Source: a virus
IMG/VR virus record: IMGVR_UViG_3300037521_000133
Coordinates: 1-50,830 of that record
Length of the DNA stretch: 50,830 bases
Reading direction: 5' to 3' (one strand)
The position numbers were made by a program, and so were the translations under genes. Position 1 is the stretch's first letter, and every line of letters begins with the position of its first letter. Below are positions 6,884 to 15,514 of the stretch, piece after piece. The notes beneath the pieces are model-generated. The model did no database searches. It had not been told where the DNA came from and worked only from the letters and a program-made list of their open reading frames with translations.

Positions 6884-6919
6884 AACCTGAGCCCTGTTCT
6901 TTCGAGTTCAGGGTTTTAG
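6884..6919 (+). terminator. Possible terminator hairpin
   Basis: AACCTGA pairs with TCAGGGTT (one bulged G) and is followed by TTTTAG. The T-run is short, so it could attenuate rather than end transcription into 6948. Confidence 0.5.
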
Positions 6920-6947
6920 TGCGTATAAACAATTAATTATAAACACA

Positions 6948-7361
6948 ATGGGATTAGAACAAATAAAGGTTACTTGCAACAGTAGTTTAACCACTACTAC
7001 ACACTTTAAAGACAAGGATAAAAACGAAATAATGGTAGAGATTTTTCTAACGACCAATTGTACGGTATCAAATAGAACCACTCTTTACAATTATAATATT
7101 CGTGTTCGTAAATTTAGATGTAGAAATTATACGTTCATAAAAGGTGGGAGTTGTAACAGTAAAGGCATGACAGGAACAATAATTGACAAGCAAACCTTTT
7201 ACGTTGCTATGCATAACCATTGGGATCAATTAAACCCACTTCGTAGATTCGGAAAGTCTTATGTAAATTCTAAAACAGTAGGGTTCACAGTTGACGAAAA
7301 GTCGCCAACCAAGTCAGATAGTTTCTATGCGTTAAGAGCTACTTACAAATCTTTTGGTTAA
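6948..7361 (+). CDS. Hypothetical protein, 137 aa
   Basis: This Thr/Asn-rich, basic protein has several short beta-like segments and no membrane part. I do not recognise it. It starts a run of closely packed genes (gap of 2 bp to 7364) leading to the recombination genes. Confidence 0.6.
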   Translation: MGLEQIKVTCNSSLTTTTHFKDKDKNEIMVEIFLTTNCTVSNRTTLYNYNIRVRKFRCRNYTFIKGGSCNSKGMTGTIIDKQTFYVAMHNHWDQLNPLRRFGKSYVNSKTVGFTVDEKSPTKSDSFYALRATYKSFG

Positions 7362-7363
7362 TC

Positions 7364-7615
7364 ATGGCAAATCTTAAACCATTATTCGAAGGGCTGAACG
7401 AAAAGCCAAATCAAAAAAGCGCATACGACAAAGTAGATATTCCTGTATTGAATGAGCGTTATCATGTATCATGGAGTAGTGATGCAGGAATGACTTTTAC
7501 TCTTGTGGATTTCGGTAATAAATACGCAACTATGGGATTCGTTAACAGAAAGAAGGTTTTTGCATGTCTGTTAAGCGATCTACGCCACACTAGAAAATCA
7601 GCAAAAACAGAGTAG
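7364..7615 (+). CDS. Hypothetical protein, 83 aa
   Basis: A small basic protein, two bases after the previous stop. The C-terminus (DLRHTRKSAK) is strongly basic, which would suit nucleic-acid contact, but no domain is recognised. Confidence 0.6.
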   Translation: MANLKPLFEGLNEKPNQKSAYDKVDIPVLNERYHVSWSSDAGMTFTLVDFGNKYATMGFVNRKKVFACLLSDLRHTRKSAKTE

Positions 7616-7672
7616 TATCAGTTCACGATGCGAGTACACACAAACCACGTAAAATCAAATAAATCAATAATT

Positions 7673-8197
7673 ATGAACGGAGAAGTAAAAATGGAAATGA
7701 ATATTAGCGATGAAGAATTGCAATATCAAGTTAAACAATTAGTTCGAGAGCTTTGCGAAAGTGAAATCAAGAAGATGATAAAGAATACGGCTCAGTCAAT
7801 GGTAGATAAAGAGATTTCTAAAATAATTCATCCTTTGGTTTTGTCAGAACTTACAGAAGGTAAACACGATTTCATTGGGAACTATCACAATTACAAGCAC
7901 AAAGGAACGTTAGATTCAAAATTAAGAATCATGATCAAGAAACAACTTGATTTGCCCGTATACAACTACAATCCTGAAGCTAAAAAGCTATCGCAAAAAT
8001 ATACCGCTGCACACAGTGATTCGAACCCATCATTAATTGAAATGGTCGTTAAAAACGAAGCTGAAAAAATTATATTCAGTACCGTTGTTCCAGAGGTCGA
8101 AACATTGGTTAAAAAGTTCATTCAAGACAAGGAAGAAATAGCCAAATTAGTTGCTAGTAAATCAAAGGAATTATTAGCAGGCACTTTAAAATCATAA
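7673..8197 (+). CDS. Hypothetical helical protein, 174 aa
   Basis: I chose the ATG at 7673 because it follows the A/T-rich leader AATAATT used elsewhere in this genome; an upstream ATG at 7628 would add 15 residues. The protein is rich in Lys and Glu and probably mostly helical or coiled. No function is recognised. It is packed two bases before 8200. Confidence 0.6.
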   Translation: MNGEVKMEMNISDEELQYQVKQLVRELCESEIKKMIKNTAQSMVDKEISKIIHPLVLSELTEGKHDFIGNYHNYKHKGTLDSKLRIMIKKQLDLPVYNYNPEAKKLSQKYTAAHSDSNPSLIEMVVKNEAEKIIFSTVVPEVETLVKKFIQDKEEIAKLVASKSKELLAGTLKS

Positions 8198-8199
8198 CC

Positions 8200-8733
8200 A
8201 TGTATTTAGTAACCACAAGAACAGCAACCGACCCAATAGCCGTAGAATATTGGGTAGACGAATTGAGAGCCTATTTAAGGAGTGATATAATCAACAAGAT
8301 GACTGATGAGTTTACAGGAGCAATTGTTGAGGAAATGACAGATTTATATGGTAAAGTTGCACAAGATCAACATGAAGATTATCCAGATTTTTACATTGAG
8401 TACACTTGGAAGAACAAAAACCAGCTAAGTGGAATTTCATGTGATGTTGAAATAGCTTTGAATATTTGGATCAAATGCGAGTTAGAAGTTCGCCTAGATG
8501 TAAATGGGAGCGATGTAAGCTACGTTGTCAAGTTGGGGGGTGTAATCTACCAAGATGAGGAAAAGGGCGACATACCACTTCATTTAAATAGCAAAACCAC
8601 CGAACTTCTACAACAACTCATATCTGAAGATTCAGCAGAAAAAGAATACTTCCACCAACATGACAGTGAAGAAGTAGACGAAGCAAATAGGCTTTCGTTA
8701 GAAGATAGTCAACCAAACGTAAATACACTTTAA
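8200..8733 (+). CDS. Hypothetical protein, 177 aa
   Basis: The protein is acidic, with alternating helix- and strand-like segments and a very acidic C-terminus (HDSEEVDEANR). No signature is seen. One base separates it from the next gene. Confidence 0.6.
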   Translation: MYLVTTRTATDPIAVEYWVDELRAYLRSDIINKMTDEFTGAIVEEMTDLYGKVAQDQHEDYPDFYIEYTWKNKNQLSGISCDVEIALNIWIKCELEVRLDVNGSDVSYVVKLGGVIYQDEEKGDIPLHLNSKTTELLQQLISEDSAEKEYFHQHDSEEVDEANRLSLEDSQPNVNTL

Positions 8734-8734
8734 T

Positions 8735-8998
8735 ATGGAATTCAAAGGAACAAAAGAAGACGCTTTAAGGTATTTAGACGTTTTCCACGCATTAGAGCCT
8801 AAATATGGGACGGTAGAAATTACATGTGAAGGATTAGCAGATCATATGATAATGTTCCATCAGCACTGCAAAACAGATGTAGAAAAAGCAGCCCCCGAAT
8901 TGTTAGAGTTTGCAATGGAAATGGTAAAGAGATACCCTAACAGCCCTTGGATATATGAGCAAGGACAAAAAGCAATTAACAAAGCACTAAACAAATAG
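8735..8998 (+). CDS. Hypothetical protein, 87 aa
   Basis: A small acidic, probably all-helical protein in the operon leading to the recombinase. No family recognised. Confidence 0.6.
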   Translation: MEFKGTKEDALRYLDVFHALEPKYGTVEITCEGLADHMIMFHQHCKTDVEKAAPELLEFAMEMVKRYPNSPWIYEQGQKAINKALNK

Positions 8999-9002
8999 AA
9001 AA

Positions 9003-9278
9003 ATGGCAAAAGTAAAACTAGAACAGGAAAACGGAGAGATGTCATCCATGATCAAAATACTAATGTCGGCGAATGACACAAATTTAATGAAGGTTTGCTA
9101 TGAACACAAATTGAATTATTCGAGTACCGACAAACGGATTAGAGCTAAGAAAGTAGATTTGGCGTTCTTAAAAGACTTGATAGGCAAGATAGATCCAAAA
9201 GCGAAGTTTTCCGTAGACGTGAATATTTCCCTCACAGCAAACGGGAAAGAGATTTTTAACCAAAAAACCGAGAAGTAA
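9003..9278 (+). CDS. Hypothetical protein, 91 aa
   Basis: The frame ends in TAATG, so its stop overlaps the start of the annealing protein (9278) and the two are translationally coupled. Coupling suggests a helper of the recombinase, but no domain is visible. Confidence 0.6.
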   Translation: MAKVKLEQENGEMSSMIKILMSANDTNLMKVCYEHKLNYSSTDKRIRAKKVDLAFLKDLIGKIDPKAKFSVDVNISLTANGKEIFNQKTEK

Positions 9279-9931
9279 TGAGCGAAAATAATTTACCGGC
9301 GTTAGTTGATATTATAGAGGGCAATGCGCTGACGAAAAAAGAAAATCAGTTAATGGTTATTCTGAATCAACCACCTCCTGAAAAATGGCTAAAGAATCAT
9401 CCGTTTGTAACTGGTCACAGATATTTAGCGATAGAACATGTTGAATATCTTTTGACGGCTATTTACACGAAATGGTGGGTCGAAGTTTTAAGTTCTAAGG
9501 TAGTGGCCAACTCGATGGTTGTTGAGGTAAGGGTGTTTGTAAAGAATCCATTGACGGGTGAAATTGAACACCAAGACGGAATAGGAGCTGCACCAATTCA
9601 AACTGAAGCTAAAACCGCTGCAATGGATTTAAGCAACGTTAAAACTAGCGGCGTTCAAATGGCTGCTCCAATGGCTAAAACTTATGCAATCAAAGATGCA
9701 GCAGAGGAATTCGGTAAAATATTCGGTAGGGATGTTTCCAGGAAGAACCAATTGAATTATGACAAGCTTTTGAAAAAGGATGTAGATCCGATGGTAGACA
9801 GATTTTCAAAGTTGATTGATGCAGCGAAGACAACCGAAGATTTAGACGAATTAGGAACAAACGCAGATTTTCCAAAATCACTAAACAAAAAAATTGGAGA
9901 TCGTTATAACGAATTAAATAATCCTGAATAG
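9278..9931 (+). CDS. Probable single-strand annealing protein (Rad52/ERF-like)
   Basis: The N-terminal 145 residues have the pattern of phage Rad52-like annealases: HPFVTGHRYLAIEHVEYLL, a beta-hairpin region (VVEVRVFVKNPLTGE), then a helical segment MAKTYAIKDAAEEFGKIFGR that resembles the core helix of that fold. The C-terminal part is a charged, less conserved tail. It would coat and anneal single-stranded ends during replication and recombination. The nuclease immediately downstream is the expected partner. The subfamily is uncertain. Confidence 0.6.
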   Translation: MSENNLPALVDIIEGNALTKKENQLMVILNQPPPEKWLKNHPFVTGHRYLAIEHVEYLLTAIYTKWWVEVLSSKVVANSMVVEVRVFVKNPLTGEIEHQDGIGAAPIQTEAKTAAMDLSNVKTSGVQMAAPMAKTYAIKDAAEEFGKIFGRDVSRKNQLNYDKLLKKDVDPMVDRFSKLIDAAKTTEDLDELGTNADFPKSLNKKIGDRYNELNNPE

Positions 9932-9933
9932 TT

Positions 9934-10908
9934 ATGAAAGCAGAAATATTATTCCGTCCGTCTGAATGTGATCCGTTGTTATCTAAACCGAGAGATAAAT
10001 CTAATCGTGAGATTTACGATAAAACAGTTGATAGTTATCAGACAAATAAGCTCGAATACTTGAACATGAAGAACAAGGATACTAAAACGGCTGTAAAACT
10101 ATCTGATCTGATTGATCGATTCAAAAAGAAGATTGATGATCAAGAACGATTGAAAGACCTTCCACACTTCTCTGAAGGTGCTAAAAAGCTACTCAAGTCT
10201 AAAATGATTGAAATCCGTTGGGGTAGACGTAAGAACATTGATAACAAATACACAACCAAAGGGAAAGAACAAGAGGAAATTTCCGTCACTCTTTACTCGC
10301 TTATCAAGAATCGTATTTTCAAGAACAACAAAATTCGAGTTGTCAACGATTACTTTACAGGTGAAATAGATCTTCCTTGGTTCAATAAGCTTAAAGTAAT
10401 GTTTGCAATAACGGACGCTAAGAGCAGTTATGATGTTCATACCTTCTACGATAATGAAGATACCATTAAACGCGCTAATAAGACGCAAGGTTTGGGTTAT
10501 ATGGACTTATATCCAACAGTCAAACACTACCATATTGCAAATCTTCTTGTAAACAATACAAATGATGCAATCTTAGGGCTTATTCATAAAGAATCTTACA
10601 ATTGGAAAGATGGTGACGTTGCTCAATGGAGACAGATTGAAATAATCAAAGAGCATATTTTTGATCAAGACTCGTTTAATCAATTTTGTGGTTTCCAATT
10701 CTATACAGGAATAGACGAAGAAGGTCAAAAGCAATTTGAATCATTTGTTGAGATTCCGAAAGAGAATAGAATGATCGAACACACTTTTGAAAGAGATGAA
10801 AGTGAAATTGAGAATCTAAAAAAGCAAATTGATAAGGCGCGTATTTATATGAGTATGATTTACAACATTACTCAAGATGAAATTAAATCGTTTTACAAAA
10901 ACAAGTAA
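9934..10908 (+). CDS. PD-(D/E)XK nuclease, recombination exonuclease
   Basis: The core motif is GEIDLPW near residue 143, followed after a strand by ITDAKSSYD near 160, giving the D...(D)xK catalytic pattern of lambda-exonuclease/YqaJ-type enzymes. A helix with GLGYMDLYPTVKHY follows where a substrate-facing helix is expected. The protein is 324 residues and directly follows the annealing protein, matching the Red-like exonuclease plus annealase pair in which the nuclease makes 3' single strands. The C-terminus is coiled-coil-like. Confidence 0.65.
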   Translation: MKAEILFRPSECDPLLSKPRDKSNREIYDKTVDSYQTNKLEYLNMKNKDTKTAVKLSDLIDRFKKKIDDQERLKDLPHFSEGAKKLLKSKMIEIRWGRRKNIDNKYTTKGKEQEEISVTLYSLIKNRIFKNNKIRVVNDYFTGEIDLPWFNKLKVMFAITDAKSSYDVHTFYDNEDTIKRANKTQGLGYMDLYPTVKHYHIANLLVNNTNDAILGLIHKESYNWKDGDVAQWRQIEIIKEHIFDQDSFNQFCGFQFYTGIDEEGQKQFESFVEIPKENRMIEHTFERDESEIENLKKQIDKARIYMSMIYNITQDEIKSFYKNK

Positions 10909-11156
10909 TGTCGAAGCTGAAAGCAGTCAAGCACCTAGTAATCGAAATGGAGTTTCGGGATATGAGAGACTTCGATACGGCTATGGAGCAAATAAGAAAG
11001 CAAGTGCGAACTGGAGTCCAAGAATCAAAGCAAGTTCAGGATCATGTACGCTTTGAATATGGCATGTGCTACTTACAGGAATTCGATTGCAGAATAGAGA
11101 ATATTAACGGGGTTGAACATATTGTTATCCCATCAAAAATGAAAAGTTATGAGTAG
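10908..11156 (+). CDS. Hypothetical protein, 82 aa
   Basis: The start overlaps the nuclease stop (TAATG), and its own end overlaps the next start at 11149 by eight bases, so it sits inside a coupled chain. It is a small basic protein with an N-terminal strand and a helix. No family recognised. Confidence 0.6.
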   Translation: MSKLKAVKHLVIEMEFRDMRDFDTAMEQIRKQVRTGVQESKQVQDHVRFEYGMCYLQEFDCRIENINGVEHIVIPSKMKSYE

Positions 11157-11517
11157 AGAAAATAAATACAGAGCGTGGGATAGTAAGTACGAAAAGATGT
11201 ATTATTCGCATGGTGAAAATCCAAGAGTTAATTTGTTTCACGGGAAATGGGAAATAGATTTAGAAGGTGACAATGGCGACACTATTGGAACGGTTGAATG
11301 TGACGAAAAAACCTATCCACTAATGGAGTACATTGGATTAAAAGACAAGAACGGTGTTGAAATCTGTGAAGGTGATGTAGTTTTTGTTCCATACAATTAC
11401 ATAGGAAATCAGGTCGTCAGTTTTAACAAGGGAAAATATAATATTAGTAGTTACAATATTTCAAAGCTTAAAATAGTCGGCAACATTCACCAAGACCCTA
11501 AACTCCTAAAACAATGA
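11149..11517 (+). CDS. YopX family protein (paralogue 2)
   Basis: It has the same three hallmarks as the protein at 1555: KYRAWDSKYEKMYY at the N-terminus, IGLKDKNGVEICEGDVV in the middle and IVGNIHQDPKLL at the end. The middle of the protein diverges, so the three paralogues are old relatives rather than recent duplicates. Function is unknown. It overlaps both neighbours (8 and 4 bp), indicating coupled translation. Confidence 0.85.
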   Translation: MSRENKYRAWDSKYEKMYYSHGENPRVNLFHGKWEIDLEGDNGDTIGTVECDEKTYPLMEYIGLKDKNGVEICEGDVVFVPYNYIGNQVVSFNKGKYNISSYNISKLKIVGNIHQDPKLLKQ

Positions 11518-11765
11518 AACCAACAATATTTGCGGGATTTCCTGATACTGTCAACCCTGAAAACTATTTCTTATCAACCTATTTACAAGGTGAGAATCTA
11601 TGTGAAACAAAGGGTTTAAGCTATGATCACTTTGATATGGTAAGCTTCTTTCGTGAGTCAAAATGCCAACTAACAAAGAGAGATATAGTACATGCAATAG
11701 GGTCGAGAGATTTAGAGAAGCAGAATGTGATATTAATTTTAAGAAAAAGGGTGAATAGTAACTAA
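11514..11765 (+). CDS. Hypothetical protein, 83 aa
   Basis: This gene overlaps the YopX stop by four bases (ATGA). The product is small and basic at the end (ILRKRVN), with no recognised domain. Confidence 0.6.
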   Translation: MKPTIFAGFPDTVNPENYFLSTYLQGENLCETKGLSYDHFDMVSFFRESKCQLTKRDIVHAIGSRDLEKQNVILILRKRVNSN

Positions 11766-11776
11766 TAATTAAAGAG

Positions 11777-12136
11777 ATGAATACACTACACTTAAATTTA
11801 AAAAAGAAATGGTTTGATATGATACTGTCAGGCGAAAAGCAAGAAGAGTATAGAGACTTAACAATGTTTTGGGATGCAAGATTCACAGATAAAATCTGTT
11901 GTAATTCTGTGCTGGATGAACAAACGGGAAAGACTTGGCTGTACGATATTGATATTGAAGATATAGTTTGGAAACAATTTGATACTGTTACTTTCTCCAA
12001 CGGAATGGCAAAAAACGCACGAAGATTTGTTGTTGAATTCAAAGGTTTTGAAATCCGAGGCGGTAAACAAGAGTGGGGAGCAACTGACTATGGAGAATAC
12101 TTCGTTGTTAAGCTTGGTTCTCACCTTCCATTTTGA
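11777..12136 (+). CDS. ASCH-domain protein
   Basis: The 119-residue protein starts with LNLKKKWFDMILSGEKQEEYR, trimmed here to its key features: a W-F-x-x-I-x-x-G-x-K-x-x-E-Y-R motif typical of ASCH domains, followed by a FSNG loop and a C-terminal beta-barrel strand (YFVVKLG). ASCH domains are small PUA-like folds that bind RNA or modified nucleosides; some cleave modified cytidine nucleosides. The role in this phage is not known. Confidence 0.7.
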   Translation: MNTLHLNLKKKWFDMILSGEKQEEYRDLTMFWDARFTDKICCNSVLDEQTGKTWLYDIDIEDIVWKQFDTVTFSNGMAKNARRFVVEFKGFEIRGGKQEWGATDYGEYFVVKLGSHLPF

Positions 12137-12173
12137 CAAACCCAACAAATAGTATTAACCAAAAACACCAATC

Positions 12174-12368
12174 ATGTTAAATCACGAATACACCACCAAA
12201 ACAATAGTATCATTCGGAATTCACCAAAACAAACCACTTGGAAAAGTTCCTGCAAGCTATCTTTTGTACTTATACGAGTCTCAAGATGGAATTACAAACG
12301 AAAAGCTCTTAAAGTATGTTGAGGACAATTACAGCAGACTTGAGAGTGAGAGAACTAAAGCAAATTGA
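12174..12368 (+). CDS. DUF3820-like small protein
   Basis: The segment SFGIHQNKPLGKVPASYLLYLYE matches the FGKHKGxPLxxVPxxYLxWL pattern of DUF3820, a small conserved domain found in phages and near exonuclease-type genes. Here the pattern spans nearly the whole 64-residue protein. Its biochemical role is unknown. The next gene begins three bases after the stop. Confidence 0.65.
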   Translation: MLNHEYTTKTIVSFGIHQNKPLGKVPASYLLYLYESQDGITNEKLLKYVEDNYSRLESERTKAN

Positions 12369-12370
12369 TT

Positions 12371-12754
12371 ATGAAAGAGACTGATATTCGTAAATATAGA
12401 CCTAGTAATGGAACAGAGGGGGATGGTTTTATGTCAAATCATTGCTATCAGTGTATTCATGAGAAGTTCATTCATACCAATCAACATGGTAAGCAGTGTG
12501 ATATTCTCGACAGAACTATGATGCATGGAGTAGATGACGAAGAATATCCTACAGAGTGGGTTTATAATGAGAACAATAAGCCGACTTGTACTAACTGGGA
12601 AAAATGGGATTGGGGCAATGATGGTGATCCTGATGACCCCGACAATCCAAAAGCTCCAGTTGTAGAAGATCCTAATCAATTATGTTTGCCATTTGAATTA
12701 ATGGCTATTGAGCAAGAAGAAACAAAAGAATTAGTTGAATTAAATAACGCATAA
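12371..12754 (+). CDS. Hypothetical cysteine-containing phage protein, 127 aa
   Basis: I took the ATG at 12371 rather than the in-frame TTG two codons earlier. The N-terminus (YRPSNGTEGDGF) and cysteines in HCYQC, QCDIL and PTCTNWE suggest a small metal-binding fold, of a type widespread in phages with unknown role. The C-terminus is acidic and proline-rich. Confidence 0.65.
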   Translation: MKETDIRKYRPSNGTEGDGFMSNHCYQCIHEKFIHTNQHGKQCDILDRTMMHGVDDEEYPTEWVYNENNKPTCTNWEKWDWGNDGDPDDPDNPKAPVVEDPNQLCLPFELMAIEQEETKELVELNNA

Positions 12755-12756
12755 CT

Positions 12757-13302
12757 ATGGAAATTCTAATATTAGACAAAGAAACAAGTGGCTTTAACAC
12801 CAACCGAAACAAGATTGTTGAAATCGGAATAACTGAACTCAACCTTGAAACGGGAGAACGAAAAATAATATTCGATCAAGTCATGAAAGAACCAGGATTA
12901 ACTTTAGCTGAATGTGAAAAGTCTTGGGTTTGTCAAAACTCAACTTTGGATCCAAAAACGATCATGGATTCATATCGACTTGATTTCCATCGAGGGAAAA
13001 TACAAGACTTATATCACAAGTACCCTTTGGGAGTTACTGCTTTCAATTCTGTGTTTGATTTCCGCTTTGCAGATAGTAGAGGCTTTATATACCACAAATT
13101 ACCGTGTTTAATGAAGCTTTGTAGACCTATTGTTGAAGCATTGGATAAAAACGGTAGGGTTAAAAATCCAAGTGCTCAGGAGGCTTATGATTTCTTCTTT
13201 CCTGATAGTGGATATGTTGAGTTACATAGAGCTGGAGATGATTCTTTTCATGAATCTGCAATAGCCTTAAAACTTTATGAATTGGGAATATTGATTGTTT
13301 AA
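12757..13302 (+). CDS. DEDDh-family 3'-5' exonuclease (DnaQ-like)
   Basis: Motif I is ILDKETSGF with D7 and E9. Motif II is AFNSVFDFRF near residue 95. Motif III is HRAGDDSFHE near residue 156, giving the His and Asp of DEDDh enzymes. The size (181 aa) suits a stand-alone exonuclease domain. It could serve recombination or proofreading of host polymerase products, or trim RNA ends. It is the last gene before leader copy A, whose promoter overlaps its 3' edge. Confidence 0.75.
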   Translation: MEILILDKETSGFNTNRNKIVEIGITELNLETGERKIIFDQVMKEPGLTLAECEKSWVCQNSTLDPKTIMDSYRLDFHRGKIQDLYHKYPLGVTAFNSVFDFRFADSRGFIYHKLPCLMKLCRPIVEALDKNGRVKNPSAQEAYDFFFPDSGYVELHRAGDDSFHESAIALKLYELGILIV

Positions 13303-13335
13303 TTTGGAATTATCGAATTGTAATCAGTATATTGC
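13303..13335 (+). promoter_or_regulatory. Promoter of leader copy A
   Basis: TTTG at 13303-13306 and TATATTGC at 13328-13335 are separated by 21 bp, close to the Bacteroidota -33/-7 spacing. The 15 bases GTATATTGCGGTATC (13327-13341) are identical to 27916-27930. Confidence 0.65.
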
Positions 13336-13446
13336 GGTATCATAAAGTGGCTGGAAATCACAAATTTTTTATTGAGAGTAACCTGTATCAGAATGCCATT
13401 CCAGCGGCTACTGGTATAGGACTCTCAACGTTTAAAACATTTCATT
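13336..13446 (+). ncRNA. Structured 5' leader RNA, copy A (kissing-loop family)
   Basis: GTG (13347-13349) and CAC (13359-13361) close the loop GCTGGAAAT. GCTGGAA (13350-13356) is exactly complementary to TTCCAGC (13399-13405) in a second loop closed by GCC (13395-13397) and GGC (13406-13408). That hairpin caps a long stem: 13372-13379 with 13421-13428 (8 bp) and 13382-13391 with 13411-13420 (10 bp). Unpaired CACAAA, AGAATGCC and GGCTA are shared with copies B and C. The leader ends at the ATG of a YopX gene. Confidence 0.85.
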
Positions 13447-13881
13447 ATGAATAGAGAGGTTAAGTTTCGTGGAAAGCAAACATACGGTGGCTGGATTTAC
13501 GGTTATCTTTTTAAAGACATTCGTTCAAGGGGAGCGTTGGCATACATTATTAAAGCGGGATTTGTTCCAGCGGTTTCAATGCCTGTATCAAGATTTATTG
13601 AAGTCGATATTAAAACTATTGGACAGTTCACAGGATTAAAGGATAAAAACAACGTAGAGATTTACGAAGGTGATTATTTGGTAATAACTGGCGCAACAAT
13701 TAACGAATGGGACTTTGAAGGTGAGGTAGTATTTATTGACGGTACATTCTGCTTAAAATCTAAAAATCAACCTAAAAATAACACACATACTGAATGTGTA
13801 AAGATTTGGAATGATGGATCACACGACCATTACAGCCTAGAAATTATTGAATCATTTGAAATGGAGGTAAAAAAAGTGTGA
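13447..13881 (+). CDS. YopX family protein (paralogue 3)
   Basis: [20 protein letters not shown] at the N-terminus and [18 protein letters not shown] in the centre mark the YopX fold; the C-terminal IGNIH segment of the other two copies is replaced by a divergent end. It is the first gene after leader copy A and is followed after one base by the replication gene, so the leader may control the whole replication operon. Confidence 0.85.
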   Translation: MNREVKFRGKQTYGGWIYGYLFKDIRSRGALAYIIKAGFVPAVSMPVSRFIEVDIKTIGQFTGLKDKNNVEIYEGDYLVITGATINEWDFEGEVVFIDGTFCLKSKNQPKNNTHTECVKIWNDGSHDHYSLEIIESFEMEVKKV

Positions 13882-13882
13882 T

Positions 13883-14500
13883 ATGGCGAAATTAGGTTAT
13901 ACATGGTATCCAAAAGACTGGAACAACTCAGAAGCAGTATTTGAACTAAATTTAACTGAGCGCGGTTTATATCGGGAATTAATTGATTTGGCAATGCTTA
14001 ATGATAATAAAACTATTTCAAATATTTCAGTATGGCGTAGGCGGTGGGATGCTACAGAAGAAGAATTAAAGTCTATTCTTCTTAAGCTATCAAATTTAGG
14101 GCTTATAGAGGTTGAAGATCAAAACATATTTATACCAAGTTGTGAATCACGATTGAACTTATCACGCGGAGGTAAAAAAGGAGGTGAAAAGAAGCCTACC
14201 CCCAAGCCTGTAGTTAAGCCTACTGCGAAGCCTACCCCTAAGCAAAAGAAAGAAAAAGAAACTAAAGTAAAGGAATATAGAAAATTCGCACACTTGTCTT
14301 TATCAATTGAAGAGTTTGATAGTCTCAAAGAAGATTATACAAAAGAGCAAATTGATGAAATATTGGATTCGATAGAAAACTATGCTAAAAACACTGGTTA
14401 CAAATCATTAAATCTCACTGCTCGTAAATGGCTTAAAAAGGAATATCCTAAACCAAGTACAAATAAACCACAAATACTTAATTATGACCCTGTAAACTAA
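13883..14500 (+). CDS. Replisome-organiser/DnaD-like replication initiation protein
   Basis: The N-terminal half is a winged-helix domain of the DUF1376/phage replisome-organiser type ([23 protein letters not shown]). A Pro/Lys-rich linker at about residues 98-130 ([14 protein letters not shown]) leads to a C-terminal helical domain ending RKWLKKEYP, typical of helicase-loader proteins. Its stop overlaps the start of the helicase gene (TAATG), so the two are coupled. It probably recognises the origin and loads the ATPase encoded next. Confidence 0.7.
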   Translation: MAKLGYTWYPKDWNNSEAVFELNLTERGLYRELIDLAMLNDNKTISNISVWRRRWDATEEELKSILLKLSNLGLIEVEDQNIFIPSCESRLNLSRGGKKGGEKKPTPKPVVKPTAKPTPKQKKEKETKVKEYRKFAHLSLSIEEFDSLKEDYTKEQIDEILDSIENYAKNTGYKSLNLTARKWLKKEYPKPSTNKPQILNYDPVN

Positions 14501-15504
14501 TGTACACAAGACTAGAAGACATACAGACTGATTTACAAACTTTTCGAAAGAAGGGACTACAACGTGGTTATTCGATTGGTTGGGATTGGGATATGTTACC
14601 ACTAACGATAAAATTAGGATGTACAACCTACATGGGATCAGCACCAGTAAGTGGAAAATCTGAGTTGATTAAGGAAATACAGATAAATCTCAGCTGTCTT
14701 CATAACTTAAATCATGTGATATTCACTCCAGAGACAGGTGATCCAAAAGAGATATTTGCAGAACTTTGTCACTCTTACATAGGAAAACCATATTTGGAAG
14801 GTAAAAATTCAATGACGATTAGTGAATGTGCTCAAGCTGAATACTTCATTAACGAGCATTTTGTAATTATCGATCCTGTTGATGCTGATTTAACAATGAC
14901 AGAACTCTATGACATGGTGAATGGTATCGAAGATGATTTAGGGAAAAAAATACACACCACATTAATTGATCCATGGAATGAACTTTCTGAGGAATATATA
15001 ACAGCCGATTTAGGTAGAGAAGATAAATATTTGTCTAGGATTCTCGGTAAGGCTCGTAAAAACGCTAGAGCTACCAATCGACATCATTTTATAATAACCC
15101 ATGTTAGAGATCAAAACATGGTGTCTGTTGGTGAAGTTAGATACTTTCCCGCACCACACGCTAGAGAGTTTGCTGGCGGTCAAGTATGGTATAGAAAAGG
15201 GCTATTAATGATTATTCCTTGGAGACCACCGTTCGGATTAAGTGGAGACGACAATATTCAATATGAAAAAAACGAACTCCATTTGAAGATTGTCAAAGCT
15301 AAACCAAAAGGTGTTTCAAGAACAGGAACTTTCAAACTGTATTTAGACACTGATAAATATCAATATTACATGCTTCATCCTTTCGATAAAAAAAGGGTGT
15401 ATGCAGACAGGAAAGAAGGCGCACCAAAACCTGTAGAAATAGAACCTACTATAGATTTTGAAACAAATACGAACGATAACGGTAAAGACGATTTACCATT
15501 CTAA
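14500..15504 (+). CDS. DnaB-like replicative helicase ATPase
   Basis: This 334-residue protein has a RecA-type core. The Walker A-like loop is GSAPVSGKS (residues 46-54), a TPETG segment follows, and TTLIDPWNEL near 154 is a Walker B-like strand. It corresponds to the C-terminal motor domain of DnaB without the usual N-terminal primase-binding domain. Unusually, it ends in NDNGKDDLPF, an acidic tail like the partner-recruiting C-terminus of SSB proteins. Coupling with the upstream loader-like gene fits helicase loading. Confidence 0.75.
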   Translation: MYTRLEDIQTDLQTFRKKGLQRGYSIGWDWDMLPLTIKLGCTTYMGSAPVSGKSELIKEIQINLSCLHNLNHVIFTPETGDPKEIFAELCHSYIGKPYLEGKNSMTISECAQAEYFINEHFVIIDPVDADLTMTELYDMVNGIEDDLGKKIHTTLIDPWNELSEEYITADLGREDKYLSRILGKARKNARATNRHHFIITHVRDQNMVSVGEVRYFPAPHAREFAGGQVWYRKGLLMIIPWRPPFGLSGDDNIQYEKNELHLKIVKAKPKGVSRTGTFKLYLDTDKYQYYMLHPFDKKRVYADRKEGAPKPVEIEPTIDFETNTNDNGKDDLPF

Positions 15505-15514
15505 AACTATAATT

